From assembly GCF_016107395.1 (NCBI RefSeq), contig NZ_JAAIKO010000019.1, forward strand, positions 62,001-126,000: a stretch of DNA of 64,000 bases. The letters run 5' to 3'. Origin of the DNA: Streptomyces fildesensis. Lineage in GTDB: Bacteria > Actinomycetota > Actinomycetes > Streptomycetales > Streptomycetaceae. The notes under the pieces are model-generated. The model did no database searches. It had not been told where the DNA came from and worked only from the letters and a program-made list of their open reading frames with translations. The position numbers and the translations under genes are program-made. Every line of letters begins with the position of its first letter. Within the stretch, counting starts at the first letter, position 1. This document shows positions 45,682 to 54,957 of this stretch, in pieces.

Positions 45682-46377
45682 CTACAGCGTGAACGTCTCT
45701 CCCGCCCGATAGGACCGGACGGTCGTCGCCTCACCCGCGCGCACCAGGTGGACGCGCCCGAGGCCGGAGACCGCGCAGCGCGCGCCGTCCACCGTGAGCA
45801 GCGTGTTCTCGTCGATGGCGACGCCCACCGCGACATCGCCGCGGGCCACCGTCTCGACGAGGCGGGCCAGCGTTCCCCACTGGGCCGCGTGGGCCTCGAC
45901 GGTGCACCGCACGAGGCCGAGCCCGGGCCGCAGGGTGATCTCGTCGAGGTCCTCGGCGGTCTCCTCCGGGCAGACCGGGATCCCGTCCGAGAGCCAGCCG
46001 CCGACCAGCGCCAGGTCCGCGGCGACGGCCGCGCCCGCCGAGAATCCCGCGTACGGGACCGAGCCCAGCAGGCCGGCGTGCGCGGCGACGACGTCGCCGT
46101 AGGCGGGGGTCAGGCCGCCGCAGACCAGCACCGCGGCCGCCCCGTCCAGCGCGGCGGGGTCCAGCTCGCCGCCGGGCGGCACGAGGACGGGGTAGGGCCG
46201 GCAGGGCGCCACGTCCCGCAGCACCGCCTCGTACCGGCCGAAGTCGGCCGCCCCGACGCCCTCGTCGATCAGCAGACAGGCCACCACCGGGTCGGGGCCC
46301 GCCGCGGCGAGGAAGGGCCCGTACACCAGGGGCGCGGCCGCTTCGTCCCAGCCGCCGCCGATCAGATACGTCTCCAT
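45682..46377 (-). CDS. Class I glutamine amidotransferase-like / peptidase S51-like protein
   Basis: A 231-residue protein. ATG 46377 starts METYLIGGGWDE; an upstream ATG adds 13 residues of low-complexity sequence. VPYAGFSAGAAVAADLALVG holds the G-x-S-A-G nucleophile seen in peptidase E and cyanophycinase (family S51). Residues for the rest of the triad are not certain. Likely a cytoplasmic hydrolase. Confidence 0.65.
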   Translation of the reverse strand: METYLIGGGWDEAAAPLVYGPFLAAAGPDPVVACLLIDEGVGAADFGRYEAVLRDVAPCRPYPVLVPPGGELDPAALDGAAAVLVCGGLTPAYGDVVAAHAGLLGSVPYAGFSAGAAVAADLALVGGWLSDGIPVCPEETAEDLDEITLRPGLGLVRCTVEAHAAQWGTLARLVETVARGDVAVGVAIDENTLLTVDGARCAVSGLGRVHLVRAGEATTVRSYRAGETFTL

Positions 46378-46457
46378 CCGGCCGAGTCTGCCGCCCCGGC
46401 CGCCGTACCGCACCACATTTCACGGCCGGGACGGCCGGCGTGGCCCGTCGGTGGGCT

Positions 46458-48269
46458 TCACACCATCCGGAAGACCGGGCCCTTCGGGGTGAACGGGAGC
46501 ACCGCACCGCGCGGTACCAGGTACGCGTGTTCGCGGCGCGGGCGCAGCACGTCGCACTCGGCGTCGGTGATGATCAGGACGGGCGCGGTCGGCGGGAAGT
46601 CGTCCGCGCGGTGCAGGAGGTCCAGGGCGGGCTGGAGCACGGTGCCGCCGCGCCCGTGGATCCGGACCCGGCCGGCGATGTCCGCGACCGGGACGTACCC
46701 CGCGTCGTGCGCCGCCGCGTCGCACATGATGACGCGGGCGGCGGGCACGTCGCGGGCCGCGGCGTACGAGGCGATGGCGCCCAGCGCCTTGCCGATCAGC
46801 GTGCTGCTCATCGATCCCGAGGTGTCGAGGACGACTCCGAAGGTGCAGCGGGCCACCTCCTCGGGCGGGAAGTACCGCCCGGCGCGCGGGATGTCGGGGG
46901 TGGAGGACTGGCGGCGGGAGGGGCGGGCGTAGGAGCGGACCGGTTCGGGACGGGGGACGTACTCGTCGAACCAGCGGGCGAGTTGGGCGTCCCAGGCCAG
47001 CGGCGGGTGGCTGAGCGCGTTGATCTCCTCCACGAGCCCGGCCGGGAGCAGCCCGCGTTCGCGCGTCGAGTGCAGGTCGAAGCCGGTCATCAGCCCGCGG
47101 CGGTAGAACTCGTCGAGGTCGACCCACTCCGCCGGCCGGGCGGGCCGGGGCAGCGGCTCACCGAGGATGTCGCCCTTGCCCTTGCCGCGCAGCGTCGCCA
47201 GCCGCCGCATCCGGCGCAGGTCGGTGGCGATCCGGTCGTAGACCTCCTCGGCGGACAGGCCCTGGAGTTCGGGATCGTGCAGCAGCCCGGCGGGCATCTC
47301 GCCGACGTCCATCTCGATCAGCCAGGCGTTGATGACGTAGTCGGCGGCGACGTTGAACAGGTACGGGTCACGGCCGCCGCAGCGCTCGCCGTGCCGCAGG
47401 GCGGCGTGCAGCATCTCGTGGCCGAGGATGAAGCGCCATTCCTCGTCCGTGTGGCGGAGCAGCGGGTTGATGTAGATCTCGGCCGCTTCCGGGCTGACCG
47501 CGGCGATGGAGATGCCGTGCGCACGGGCGAGTTCGGCGTCCGCGACCAGCGTCATGCCCGCGGCGATCCCGCCCAGCAGCGGGTACGAGGAGACGAACCA
47601 GTTGAGCGCGCGCTCCCAGGGCCGCTGCTCCACCCGGGCCCCGGTGAGGGTGTCGCGACGGCCGCCCGCCATGTCCATCGCGGCCGACACCGTACGGGTC
47701 AGGGCGTGGGCGAGGGCGTTGCTCCAGTCCGGCGGGGAGCCGCGCCAGGAGATCCACTCGGTGAGCAGCTGGTCGGGCTCGCCGGGGCCCGCGGTGCCGC
47801 AGTCGGCGTAGGCGGGCGGAATGCCGTCCCGGCGGAAGCGCTCGGCAAGCTTGTCCTCGTCGCCGTCCGGCCAGCTGCGCGGCAGGTGTTCCGGCGCTTC
47901 CCCGACGGGCATCGCGGCCAGGAAGCGGTTGACGACGACACAGCGCGCGGCGAGGTCGAAGGCGTCGGGCTGCTCGCGCGGCCCGGCCGCGGCGGGCACA
48001 TGGCCGAAGCCGAGGTGCAGCAGGCAGTGCGCGAGCGCCCAGGCCCAGGCGCCCGGCTCGGCACGGCGGTACGGGTGGGCGTGGACCGTGCCGTTGGAGC
48101 TGACCACGGCCAGGCCGCGCTCCGGACGGTGCTCGCAGGCGGGCAGCCGGCAGAACGACACGTCGAGGGCGGACAGCGCGGGATGCGCGGAGACGATCGC
48201 GCACCCCTTCAGGTACGCCGCGTCGGCCAGTTCCCGCTGCTTGTCGGGGCGCTTGGCACGGGCCTTCAC
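46458..48269 (-). CDS. VWA-domain putative metallopeptidase (DUF2201)
   Basis: A 603-residue protein starting GTG, overlapping the MoxR ATPase stop by 4 nt. Residues about 1-330 form a putative metallopeptidase domain with the zinc motif LGHEMLHAALRH (H284, E285, H288). The C-terminal part carries a VWA-like domain with the MIDAS-type motif VLDTSGSMSSTLIG (about 462). The family is DUF2201-type. It works with a MoxR-like ATPase, an arrangement known for metal-binding or remodelling complexes. It lacks the TROVE repeats of Ro60. Confidence 0.82.
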   Translation of the reverse strand: MKARAKRPDKQRELADAAYLKGCAIVSAHPALSALDVSFCRLPACEHRPERGLAVVSSNGTVHAHPYRRAEPGAWAWALAHCLLHLGFGHVPAAAGPREQPDAFDLAARCVVVNRFLAAMPVGEAPEHLPRSWPDGDEDKLAERFRRDGIPPAYADCGTAGPGEPDQLLTEWISWRGSPPDWSNALAHALTRTVSAAMDMAGGRRDTLTGARVEQRPWERALNWFVSSYPLLGGIAAGMTLVADAELARAHGISIAAVSPEAAEIYINPLLRHTDEEWRFILGHEMLHAALRHGERCGGRDPYLFNVAADYVINAWLIEMDVGEMPAGLLHDPELQGLSAEEVYDRIATDLRRMRRLATLRGKGKGDILGEPLPRPARPAEWVDLDEFYRRGLMTGFDLHSTRERGLLPAGLVEEINALSHPPLAWDAQLARWFDEYVPRPEPVRSYARPSRRQSSTPDIPRAGRYFPPEEVARCTFGVVLDTSGSMSSTLIGKALGAIASYAAARDVPAARVIMCDAAAHDAGYVPVADIAGRVRIHGRGGTVLQPALDLLHRADDFPPTAPVLIITDAECDVLRPRREHAYLVPRGAVLPFTPKGPVFRMV

Positions 48270-49327
48270 CGGCGCGCCTCGACCAGCCGCGGCATGTCGC
48301 GGGCGGCCTCGACGAGGAACCAGGCGGGCAGCACGGGATTGCCGTCCATGTCGTCGGCGATGACGGTCTGGGCGACCTCGACGGAGATCTCCGCGAGCTG
48401 CACGAGCAGCGCCTTGGAGCGGTAGGCGGTCTGCCGGACGGCCTCGGAGGCGTGCTCCTTGCGGTCCGGCAGCTCCTTGGCGAGCCGGCCGCGGAACGCG
48501 TCGGCGAGGTAGTAGAGCAGATCGCGGTCCTCGAGACGGCGCGGCCAGGGGGCGTCGCCCTTGATGATCGCGTCGATGCCGTAGGCGTTGCGGACGATCT
48601 TCGCGTAGCCGCAGAAGGAGACGGCGTGCGCGGGGGTGAGCGTCCCGTGCGTGATGACCTTGAGGGTGTCCTCGTCGAGCGTCGGGCCGAACGAGTGCAG
48701 CGCATCGGAGAGCATGTGCCACGAGCGCGGGGTGGAGAACGCCTCCTCGGTCTTCGGCGCCTTCGACCAGAGGTGGTCGGGCCGGTCGGTGAGGTACTCC
48801 GTCACCCACGGGTGGATGCCGTTCTCGCCCGCCCACACCAGCCAGTCCTTCGCGGAGGCCTGCAGGTGGACGTGGGTGAGGCGGTTGATGAGCGCGGACG
48901 CGATGGGGCGGGCGAGCGCGTTGTCGGTGGACCGGTTGCCCGCGCCGATGACGATGGAGCCCGCGGGCAGCTCGTAGGAGCCGATCCGGCGGTCCAGGAT
49001 CAGCGAGTAGAACGCCTTCTGGACGTCGGGCGTCGCGGCGTTGAGCTCGTCCAGGAACAGGCAGTACGGCTCGTCGCGCGCGATGGCCTCGGGCGGGCAG
49101 AAGCGCGTCCGCCCGTCGTGGATCTGCGGCACGCCGATCAGGTCCTCCGGGGCCAGCTGGGTGCCCAGCAGCGAGACACACTCCAGGCCGAGCGATTCGG
49201 CGAAGGCCCTGACCAGCGAGGACTTGCCGATCCCGGGCGCACCCCAGAGGAACACCGGACGCACGGTGGCCAGCCCGAGCAGCAGCTCGGGTATACGGGT
49301 GGGCGTGACGGTGATGGCGGACTGCAC
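48266..49327 (-). CDS. MoxR-like AAA ATPase
   Basis: A 353-residue AAA+ protein. Walker A WGAPGIGKSSLVRAFA (about 29-44), Walker B CLFLDELNAATPDVQKAFYS (about 89-108) and the GNRSTDNALARPIASALINR sensor block. MoxR ATPases remodel a partner VWA-domain protein, here the overlapping downstream gene. The gene is on the minus strand. Confidence 0.88.
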   Translation of the reverse strand: MQSAITVTPTRIPELLLGLATVRPVFLWGAPGIGKSSLVRAFAESLGLECVSLLGTQLAPEDLIGVPQIHDGRTRFCPPEAIARDEPYCLFLDELNAATPDVQKAFYSLILDRRIGSYELPAGSIVIGAGNRSTDNALARPIASALINRLTHVHLQASAKDWLVWAGENGIHPWVTEYLTDRPDHLWSKAPKTEEAFSTPRSWHMLSDALHSFGPTLDEDTLKVITHGTLTPAHAVSFCGYAKIVRNAYGIDAIIKGDAPWPRRLEDRDLLYYLADAFRGRLAKELPDRKEHASEAVRQTAYRSKALLVQLAEISVEVAQTVIADDMDGNPVLPAWFLVEAARDMPRLVEARR

Positions 49328-49457
49328 GGTGCGGGCTCTCCGGGGAGGTGAGTGGAGCGGCGGGGTGATTGGTTACCCAGCGTGACGGTGAACGAGGGTC
49401 CGCACAACTGGTTTTCCCGCCGCCGCACCCACTCCTCCTTCGGAGGGGCGCCGCCGG

Positions 49458-50462
49458 CTACACGTCGCCCGCGACCAGCGGGTAGTGGTCGGAGTAGTCG
49501 GTGTACGAGTACGTGGTGCCCCAACTGGAGACCGACCACTTCGGCGAGTGCTCGTCGACGACGCGGTTGTTCCAGTGGGCCGGCCGGGCGTGGCCGTTGC
49601 GCAGCAGCGCGTGGTCCAGTCGCTGGGCCGGGTCGTTCGGGTAGCGGTCCCGGGCGACGGAGTTGGTGACGGGGTCGAAGCTGTTCGCGGGGCCCGGGTT
49701 GGCGTCGGGAGCGGCGGCGTCGAGGTCCGCGAGCAGGCCCGCGTAGTCGCTGCCGTGCGCGTCGATGTTGAGGTCGCCGGCGATGATGACGGGTTCGGCG
49801 GCGGGGATGTTGCGGGCGTCGAGGAAGGCGTCGATCTCCTGGTCCTGGCCGTGCCGGATGCTCGCGGCCTCGCCGGAGCCGCAGGAGGAGTCGTCGGCCT
49901 GGGTGTGGGTGCCGACGATGTGCACGCGGGTGCCGTTCACGTTCAGGACGACGTACACGAAGCCCTTGTTGGAGTAGTAATCGGCGCCGCAGCCGTCCGC
50001 GTAGACATGCTGCACCTTCTCCAGGATCGGCCACTTGCTGACGACGGCGACGCCGCCGTCCTCCGGCGTCCAGGAGCTGTACGCGCCCTCGGTGCGGTCC
50101 CAGCCGCTGGTGGAGCGGCCGAGCACGGGCGTCTGGTACGGGTAGCGGCCCTTGACGTTGCCGAGCAGCCGGTCGGAGGCGGCGTTGTCGAACGCCTCCT
50201 GGAATATGACGACATCGGCGTTCTGCGTGTAGCCCGCGTTCGCGATCAGGTCGGCGCGCTGCAACTGCCCCCAGTTCGGGTACAGGTTGCGCGACAGCAT
50301 CATCACATTGCTGGTCACGAGCTTGATCTGGGGGACCTGCGGGCTCTGCGCCGTGCGCGCCGCGTCCGCCGTGCCGGCGGGGGACGCGACGGCGGGCGTG
50401 GTGGCGGCGGAACCGAGCAGGAGCACGAAGGCACAGGCGGTGGCGGCTCGGGCAAGTCTCAC
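49458..50462 (-). CDS. Secreted sphingomyelinase-like phosphodiesterase
   Basis: A 334-residue exported protein. Signal peptide: MRLARAATACAFVLLLGSAA then cleavage near AVAS. The endonuclease/exonuclease/phosphatase fold is clear: QIKLVTSNVMMLSRN, FQEAFDNAASDRLLG with the metal Glu, AGDLNIDAHG and YSDHYPLVAGDV at the C-terminus. Best fit is bacterial sphingomyelinase C (beta-toxin type), acting outside the cell on sphingomyelin or another phosphodiester. Transcribed alone. Confidence 0.82.
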   Translation of the reverse strand: MRLARAATACAFVLLLGSAATTPAVASPAGTADAARTAQSPQVPQIKLVTSNVMMLSRNLYPNWGQLQRADLIANAGYTQNADVVIFQEAFDNAASDRLLGNVKGRYPYQTPVLGRSTSGWDRTEGAYSSWTPEDGGVAVVSKWPILEKVQHVYADGCGADYYSNKGFVYVVLNVNGTRVHIVGTHTQADDSSCGSGEAASIRHGQDQEIDAFLDARNIPAAEPVIIAGDLNIDAHGSDYAGLLADLDAAAPDANPGPANSFDPVTNSVARDRYPNDPAQRLDHALLRNGHARPAHWNNRVVDEHSPKWSVSSWGTTYSYTDYSDHYPLVAGDV

Positions 50463-50589
50463 GGAACACTCCCGGTGAACGTGGGTGGAGAAGCAGCGGA
50501 AGCCTAGGCGGACATGGTTACCGAAGGGTAGATACGTGCGGACATCCGGTCTACGATCTGCCCCCAGATGTCAATCTGACGGAGGATCA

Positions 50590-51423
50590 GTGACCGCCAA
50601 GCCGCCCCATGCCGCCGCCGTACTGGCCGGTGCCATCGCCCTCACCGTCGTCGGATCCACCGCGTCGGCCGCCTCCCCCGGCGGCTGGACCGAGACCGGC
50701 ACCTCGTACACCGGTTCCCTGACCGGCGGCGAGGGCGTGGCCAGCCGCGCCGACGGCTCGCTGCTCTACCGGGGTCTCGGCTCGATCCCGATCGCCCTGC
50801 GCATCAAGGGGTGGAACCACGTCGGCGACCCGGACATCGCCCAGGGCCATGTCTTCGACGCCTACCAGGGCGGGGACGGCGCGACGTCGAAGATGTACGC
50901 CGTCACCACTCCCGGCGGGCAGCGCTACGAGTACGTGCACCAACTCGACGCCGGAGAGGCGCTGAACAACTCGTTCGCCGCCGTCTCCCCCGACGCGCAG
51001 TGGCTGGTCTCCGGCGAATGGGGCACGCAGAACCGCCTCCAGGTCTTCCCCGCGCCGCTGCTCAACCCGGCCACCCCGCGCACCGGCGGCGCGCTCCCGC
51101 AGGCCGGGCAGATCACCCTGAGCCGCGCGGTCGACAACATCCAGGGCTGCGACTTCGTCTCCGGCACCCGCCTGGTGTGCGTCTCCGACGACGACGCCAA
51201 GGACCTGGTGCAGGTCGACCTCCCGCGCGCGCTGGACGGCACCGCGGTCACCGGCCAGGTGACGACGCTGCTCCAGCTGCCGAAGCGCAGCATCTGCTCC
51301 GGCACCTTCGAGTCCGAGGGCATCGACTTCGACCCGCGCACCGGCACGCTGCGCGCGGAGGTCGTCCAGCCGGGCATCTGCATGGTCTCCACGTCGGTGT
51401 ACTCCTACTCCCCCACCCCGTAG
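50590..51423 (+). CDS. Secreted protein of unknown function
   Basis: A 277-residue protein. GTG 50590 has GGAGG 4 nt upstream. Signal peptide about 1-28 (AAVLAGAIALTVVGSTASAA). The mature part is rich in beta strands (LLYRGLGSIPIALRIKGWNH; DAQWLVSGEWGTQNRLQVFP), resembling a propeller or lectin-like fold, with one cysteine pair (GCDF, LVCV). No family recognised. It is 53 nt before a secreted lipase. Confidence 0.6.
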   Translation: MTAKPPHAAAVLAGAIALTVVGSTASAASPGGWTETGTSYTGSLTGGEGVASRADGSLLYRGLGSIPIALRIKGWNHVGDPDIAQGHVFDAYQGGDGATSKMYAVTTPGGQRYEYVHQLDAGEALNNSFAAVSPDAQWLVSGEWGTQNRLQVFPAPLLNPATPRTGGALPQAGQITLSRAVDNIQGCDFVSGTRLVCVSDDDAKDLVQVDLPRALDGTAVTGQVTTLLQLPKRSICSGTFESEGIDFDPRTGTLRAEVVQPGICMVSTSVYSYSPTP

Positions 51424-51476
51424 GAGCGGCCGGCACCACGGTCCTGTTCATCCCCCCACCTCGTAGGAGGCAGTTC

Positions 51477-52181
51477 ATGCGTCTCATGCGTCGCAGATCG
51501 ACCGTGCTCCTGTCCGTACTCGGCGCCCTGGCCCTGCTGTTCGGCGCGGCACCCGCGTCGATGGGCGCCCAGCCCGCCGGCCCGCCCGCGCACCATCCGG
51601 TGATCTTCGTGCACGGCTACAACGCCGACCCCGGGGTGTGGGGCGGCATGATCGCCGACTTCAAGGCCGCCGGGTACTCCGACAACGAGCTGTTCAGCTG
51701 GGGCTACGACACCCACCAGTCGGTCAACGAGGTACTGGCGGGCCGCTTCACCGACTACGTCAACAGCGTGCTGAGCAGCACCGGCGCGTCGAAGGTCGAC
51801 CTGGTCGCGCACTCCTTCGGCAGCCTGACCACCCGCTGGTACGTCAAGTTCCGCGGCGGCACGGCCACCGTCGACCACTGGGTCTCCCTCGGCGGCCCGA
51901 ACCACGGCACCTACACCTCGTGGGCCTGTGTGATCTGGGACCAGGCGTGCCGCGACATGTCGCCCGGCTCGTACGTGCAGAACCAGCTGGCGGCGGGCGA
52001 CGAGACGCCGGGTGCCGTCAAGTACGCGACGTTCTGGTCGGAGTGCGACGAGGTCATCAACCCGGACAGCAGCGTCGCGCTCAGTGGCGCCGTCAACACG
52101 GACGCCGGGTGCCTGAAGCACAATGACCTGCTCGGGGACGACGGGGTATCGCAGGGAGTACGCGATTTCCTCGCCGGCTGA
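51477..52181 (+). CDS. Secreted lipase/esterase (EstA/LipA class)
   Basis: A 234-residue exported alpha/beta hydrolase. ATG 51477 has GGAGG upstream. Signal peptide with MRLMRRRSTVLLSVLGALAL. Oxyanion block HPVIFVHGYNADP, nucleophile LVAHSFGSLTTR (A-H-S-x-G, Ser about 109), and LGGPNHGTY; Cys pairs near CVIWDQAC. It hydrolyses triglycerides or short esters outside the cell. It probably shares a transcript with the preceding gene. Confidence 0.85.
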   Translation: MRLMRRRSTVLLSVLGALALLFGAAPASMGAQPAGPPAHHPVIFVHGYNADPGVWGGMIADFKAAGYSDNELFSWGYDTHQSVNEVLAGRFTDYVNSVLSSTGASKVDLVAHSFGSLTTRWYVKFRGGTATVDHWVSLGGPNHGTYTSWACVIWDQACRDMSPGSYVQNQLAAGDETPGAVKYATFWSECDEVINPDSSVALSGAVNTDAGCLKHNDLLGDDGVSQGVRDFLAG

Positions 52182-52203
52182 TGACTCCCCGTAGGCTGCC
52201 CGT

Positions 52204-52935
52204 GTGCTGAACTACGACGTAGAAGCCGAACGGTACGACGCGACCCGCGGAGGCGTCCCCCGGGCGGAAGCCGCGGCCCGTGCCGTGCTCCAACTGGTGC
52301 CGGACCGGGCCCGCACCCTGCTCGATGTGGGGTGCGGGACCGGCCTGGTGACCGAGCGGCTCGCCCGACCGGGGCTGCGGGTCCTGGGCGTCGACGCGTC
52401 GGCCGGTATGGCGTCGGTGGCCGCCGGCCGGGTCGGCCCCGCCGTGGTGCTCGGCGACAGCCGGCGGCTGCCGTTCGCCACCGGGTCCGTGGACGCGGTG
52501 TGCGCCATCTGGCTGCTGCATCTGCTGCCGGACGCGGCGGAGGTCGTCGCCGAGTGCGCGCGGGTGCTGCGGCCCGGCGGGGTGTTCCTCACCACCGTCG
52601 ACAAGGACCTGGCACACGGGGTGGACAGCGACATCGACGCGCTGCTCGCCCCGCACCTCATCCCGGACGCCTACGACGAGGCCGCGGCCGTCGTCGGCTG
52701 GGCGGCCGGCCACGGGCTGCGCCCCGGCGCGGAGACCTCCTTCACCGGCCACGGCCAGGGCCGGTCCCCGGCGCTGACGGTCGAGAAGATCCGCGCCGGA
52801 TACTTCGCCTCCGCCCTGGAGTTCAGCCCGCGCCAGGCCCAGGGCGTCATCGAGGGCCTGGGCGCACTGCCGGGCCAGCACACCCCGCGCCCCGACCCCG
52901 TCTACCGGCTGCTCACCCTGGGCAAGGAGGCCTGA
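52204..52935 (+). CDS. SAM-dependent methyltransferase, class I
   Basis: A 243-residue protein with a GTG start. Motif I TLLDVGCGTGLVTERLA (about 40-56), acidic loop GVDASAGMASVAAG and post-motif AICLWLLH-type AIWLLHLLPDAAEVVAE; then LRPGGVFLTTVDKDL. A Methyltransf_11-type enzyme acting on a small molecule. Substrate unknown. Confidence 0.85.
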   Translation: MLNYDVEAERYDATRGGVPRAEAAARAVLQLVPDRARTLLDVGCGTGLVTERLARPGLRVLGVDASAGMASVAAGRVGPAVVLGDSRRLPFATGSVDAVCAIWLLHLLPDAAEVVAECARVLRPGGVFLTTVDKDLAHGVDSDIDALLAPHLIPDAYDEAAAVVGWAAGHGLRPGAETSFTGHGQGRSPALTVEKIRAGYFASALEFSPRQAQGVIEGLGALPGQHTPRPDPVYRLLTLGKEA

Positions 52936-52972
52936 CGACCTCTTCCGCGCGGGCGGTCCGTCGGGTCCTGGA

Positions 52973-53017
52973 GCGGGGCCGGTCCGGCGGGGCCCGGGGC
53001 GGGGCCGGTCCGGCGGG
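52973..53017 (+). repeat. 19-bp direct repeat
   Basis: GCGGGGCCGGTCCGGCGGG occurs at 52973-52991 and again at 52999-53017, within a GC-rich spacer between convergent genes. It may form a terminator-like structure but shows no clear stem. Confidence 0.45.
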
Positions 53018-53071
53018 TCCTGTGGCGGCGAATCCTGGGCGGGCGGGCTCCGAAGTCCGCCCGCCGGCGGG

Positions 53072-53788
53072 CTACTTCGAGAGTTCGTGGAGCGTCGCGA
53101 CGACCCACTCCTCCGTCAGGCCCTTGGTGACCCCCAGGCCCACCAGGGCCTGGGCGGCGGGGTCCTGCTCGTCGCTGAGGACGCCCAGCAGGATGTGTTC
53201 CGTGCCGATGTAGTTGTGCCCGAGGCGCAGCGCCTCGCGCAGGACGAGGTGCAGCGCCTTCTTGCCGCCGGCGGTGATCGGCATATGGCCCTTCACCGGC
53301 TCGGTCTCCCCGCCGGGGGTGCTGACGGCGGCGCGGACCGCCTCGGGCGGCGCGCCCAGTTCGACCATGGCGCGGCAGGCCAGCCCTTCCGGCTCATGGA
53401 GCAGGCCGAGGACGAGGTGTTCGGTGCCCAGGCTCGCGTGCAGCGCGGTGCGCGCCTCCTCCTGGGCGCTCTTGACCGTGTTGCGGGCGCGGTTGGTGAA
53501 GCGGCCGAAGAGGGAGTCGAGCGGCAGGTCGAGGTCGTCGGGGGTTCTCGGTACGAAGCGTTTCTGTACGGCCTGCTTGCTGACGCCCATGTTCTGGCCG
53601 ATGTCGGTCCAGGAGGCGCCGGCCCTGCGGGCCTGGTCCACGAAGTGGCCGATCAGATGGTCGGCGACTTCGCCGACGTGCTCCGCCAGGGTCACCGCGT
53701 CGGAGAGGTTCTGCAGCGGGTCGCCGTCCGGGTGCCGTTCCTTGACGTGGGTGATGAGGTCGTCGAGTCGTACTGGGTGTCCCGTCAT
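53072..53788 (-). CDS. Clp N-terminal domain protein with HTH
   Basis: A 238-residue protein. An N-terminal HTH region (SWTDIGQNMGVSKQAVQKRF, about 59-78) precedes two Clp_N repeats (ALHASLGTEHLVLGLLHEPE; RLGHNYIGTEHILLGVLSDE). No AAA domain, so it cannot unfold proteins itself; it probably senses substrates or regulates transcription. The start ATG is 2 nt from a pair of GTCAAC/GTTGAC dyads that overlap its promoter, suggesting autoregulation. Such small regulators occur singly in Streptomyces. Confidence 0.82.
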   Translation of the reverse strand: MTGHPVRLDDLITHVKERHPDGDPLQNLSDAVTLAEHVGEVADHLIGHFVDQARRAGASWTDIGQNMGVSKQAVQKRFVPRTPDDLDLPLDSLFGRFTNRARNTVKSAQEEARTALHASLGTEHLVLGLLHEPEGLACRAMVELGAPPEAVRAAVSTPGGETEPVKGHMPITAGGKKALHLVLREALRLGHNYIGTEHILLGVLSDEQDPAAQALVGLGVTKGLTEEWVVATLHELSK

Positions 53789-53841
53789 GCGTCAACTCTA
53801 GGTTGACGATTGCGAGGCGTCAACCCTTGGTTGACGATTGC
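53789..53841 (-). promoter_or_regulatory. Twin operators and leaderless promoter of the Clp-N/HTH gene
   Basis: Two near-identical 25-bp units (53789-53813 and 53817-53841) each contain GTCAAC-N4-GGTTGAC-type dyads, 28 bp apart. Read on the minus strand, TTGACG and TAGAGT are separated by 17 nt and the latter ends 6 nt before the ATG, so the mRNA is probably leaderless. Confidence 0.65.
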
Positions 53842-53928
53842 CGCGGGCAGGCGGGTCCCCCGTTCTGGGGATGCGGATCGTCTTCCGGCCGGACGTGGCG
53901 GCCACGCCCGGCCGGGAGCGTGGACGGT

Positions 53929-54957
53929 ATGGAATCCACCGCGCTCGACCACCCGTCCCCGCCCCTCGCTGAGCAGCGGCGGACCGCGCCGGCCCGCCGC
54001 GTCCTGCGGGCCGTGGCCATCGCCGCCTGCCTCCCGTATCTCACGCTCAAGATCGCCTGGCTCTCCGGCAGCACCGTCGGCATCCCGGCCGGCAGCTCGC
54101 TGCGCGGCAGCCTGGAGGACAGCTCCTTCTACGCCGTCAACGTCCTGACCGTCGCGATGGACCTCGCCGTCGTCGCGCTCGCCCTCGCGCTGACCCGCCC
54201 CTGGGGCCGCTGCCTGCCGGCCTGGCTGCTCGTTCTGCCCGGCTGGATCGCGACGGGGCTGATCGCCCCGATCGTCGTCGCCTTCCCACTGCAGACCGCT
54301 CTCTCCCTCATCACCGGCAGCCGGAGCACTCCCCCGGGGGATCCCTGGCTGGACGAGTGGGTGTTCGGCGTCGTCTACACCGGGTTCGGCATCCAGGGGA
54401 TGGCCCTGGGCACCCTGTTCGTGCTCTACGCGAAGGACCGCTGGGGCCCGCTGCTGCGCGGCCGGACCGCGGACCTCATGGCGAGCCCCACCCGGCCCGT
54501 CCTGCGGATCGCGGCGGCGGCCGCCGCGGCCGCCACGCTGCCGCCCGCCGTCCTGCACACCGTCTGGGCCTGCGGCGGAACCGTCGGCCTCACCGCCTCC
54601 CGGATCGCGGAACACACCACGACCACCGCGATCGTCGAGGCCGACAGCGCCGCGTTCGCGGTGCTCGGGGCCGTCGGGATCCTGCTCGCCGCCTTCCGTC
54701 CGGGCAGGACCCGGCTGGTGGTCCCGCTGGCGCTCGGCTGGACCGGCGGCGCGGCCTCGGCGGCGTGGGGCGGCTGGATGCTGCTGGCCGGGATCGTCGC
54801 GCCGGACGACTCCGGCGAACCGGGGACGTCCCCGCTCATGGACCTGACCTACGCTGTGCAGATGCTCCTCGGGATGCTCGTTCTCGTCGCCGGCGCCTAT
54901 CTGCTCGCGGAACGCGCGGCGGCGCGCGGCGCGACCGCCACCCCGCGACGTGGCTGA
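53929..54957 (+). CDS. Membrane protein in kinase operon
   Basis: A 342-residue protein with about eight membrane segments (for example ALALALTRPWGRCLPAWLLV and AAAAATLPPAVLHTVWACGG). No family recognised. It overlaps the histidine kinase gene by 8 nt, so it probably senses or transports a signal for that kinase. Confidence 0.7.
   Translation: MESTALDHPSPPLAEQRRTAPARRVLRAVAIAACLPYLTLKIAWLSGSTVGIPAGSSLRGSLEDSSFYAVNVLTVAMDLAVVALALALTRPWGRCLPAWLLVLPGWIATGLIAPIVVAFPLQTALSLITGSRSTPPGDPWLDEWVFGVVYTGFGIQGMALGTLFVLYAKDRWGPLLRGRTADLMASPTRPVLRIAAAAAAAATLPPAVLHTVWACGGTVGLTASRIAEHTTTTAIVEADSAAFAVLGAVGILLAAFRPGRTRLVVPLALGWTGGAASAAWGGWMLLAGIVAPDDSGEPGTSPLMDLTYAVQMLLGMLVLVAGAYLLAERAAARGATATPRRG

Noticed and set aside
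46458-48269. VWA protein as the Ro60 partner of the Y RNA
   Set aside because: It has a metallopeptidase-type N-terminus and MoxR partner, and no TROVE helical repeats.
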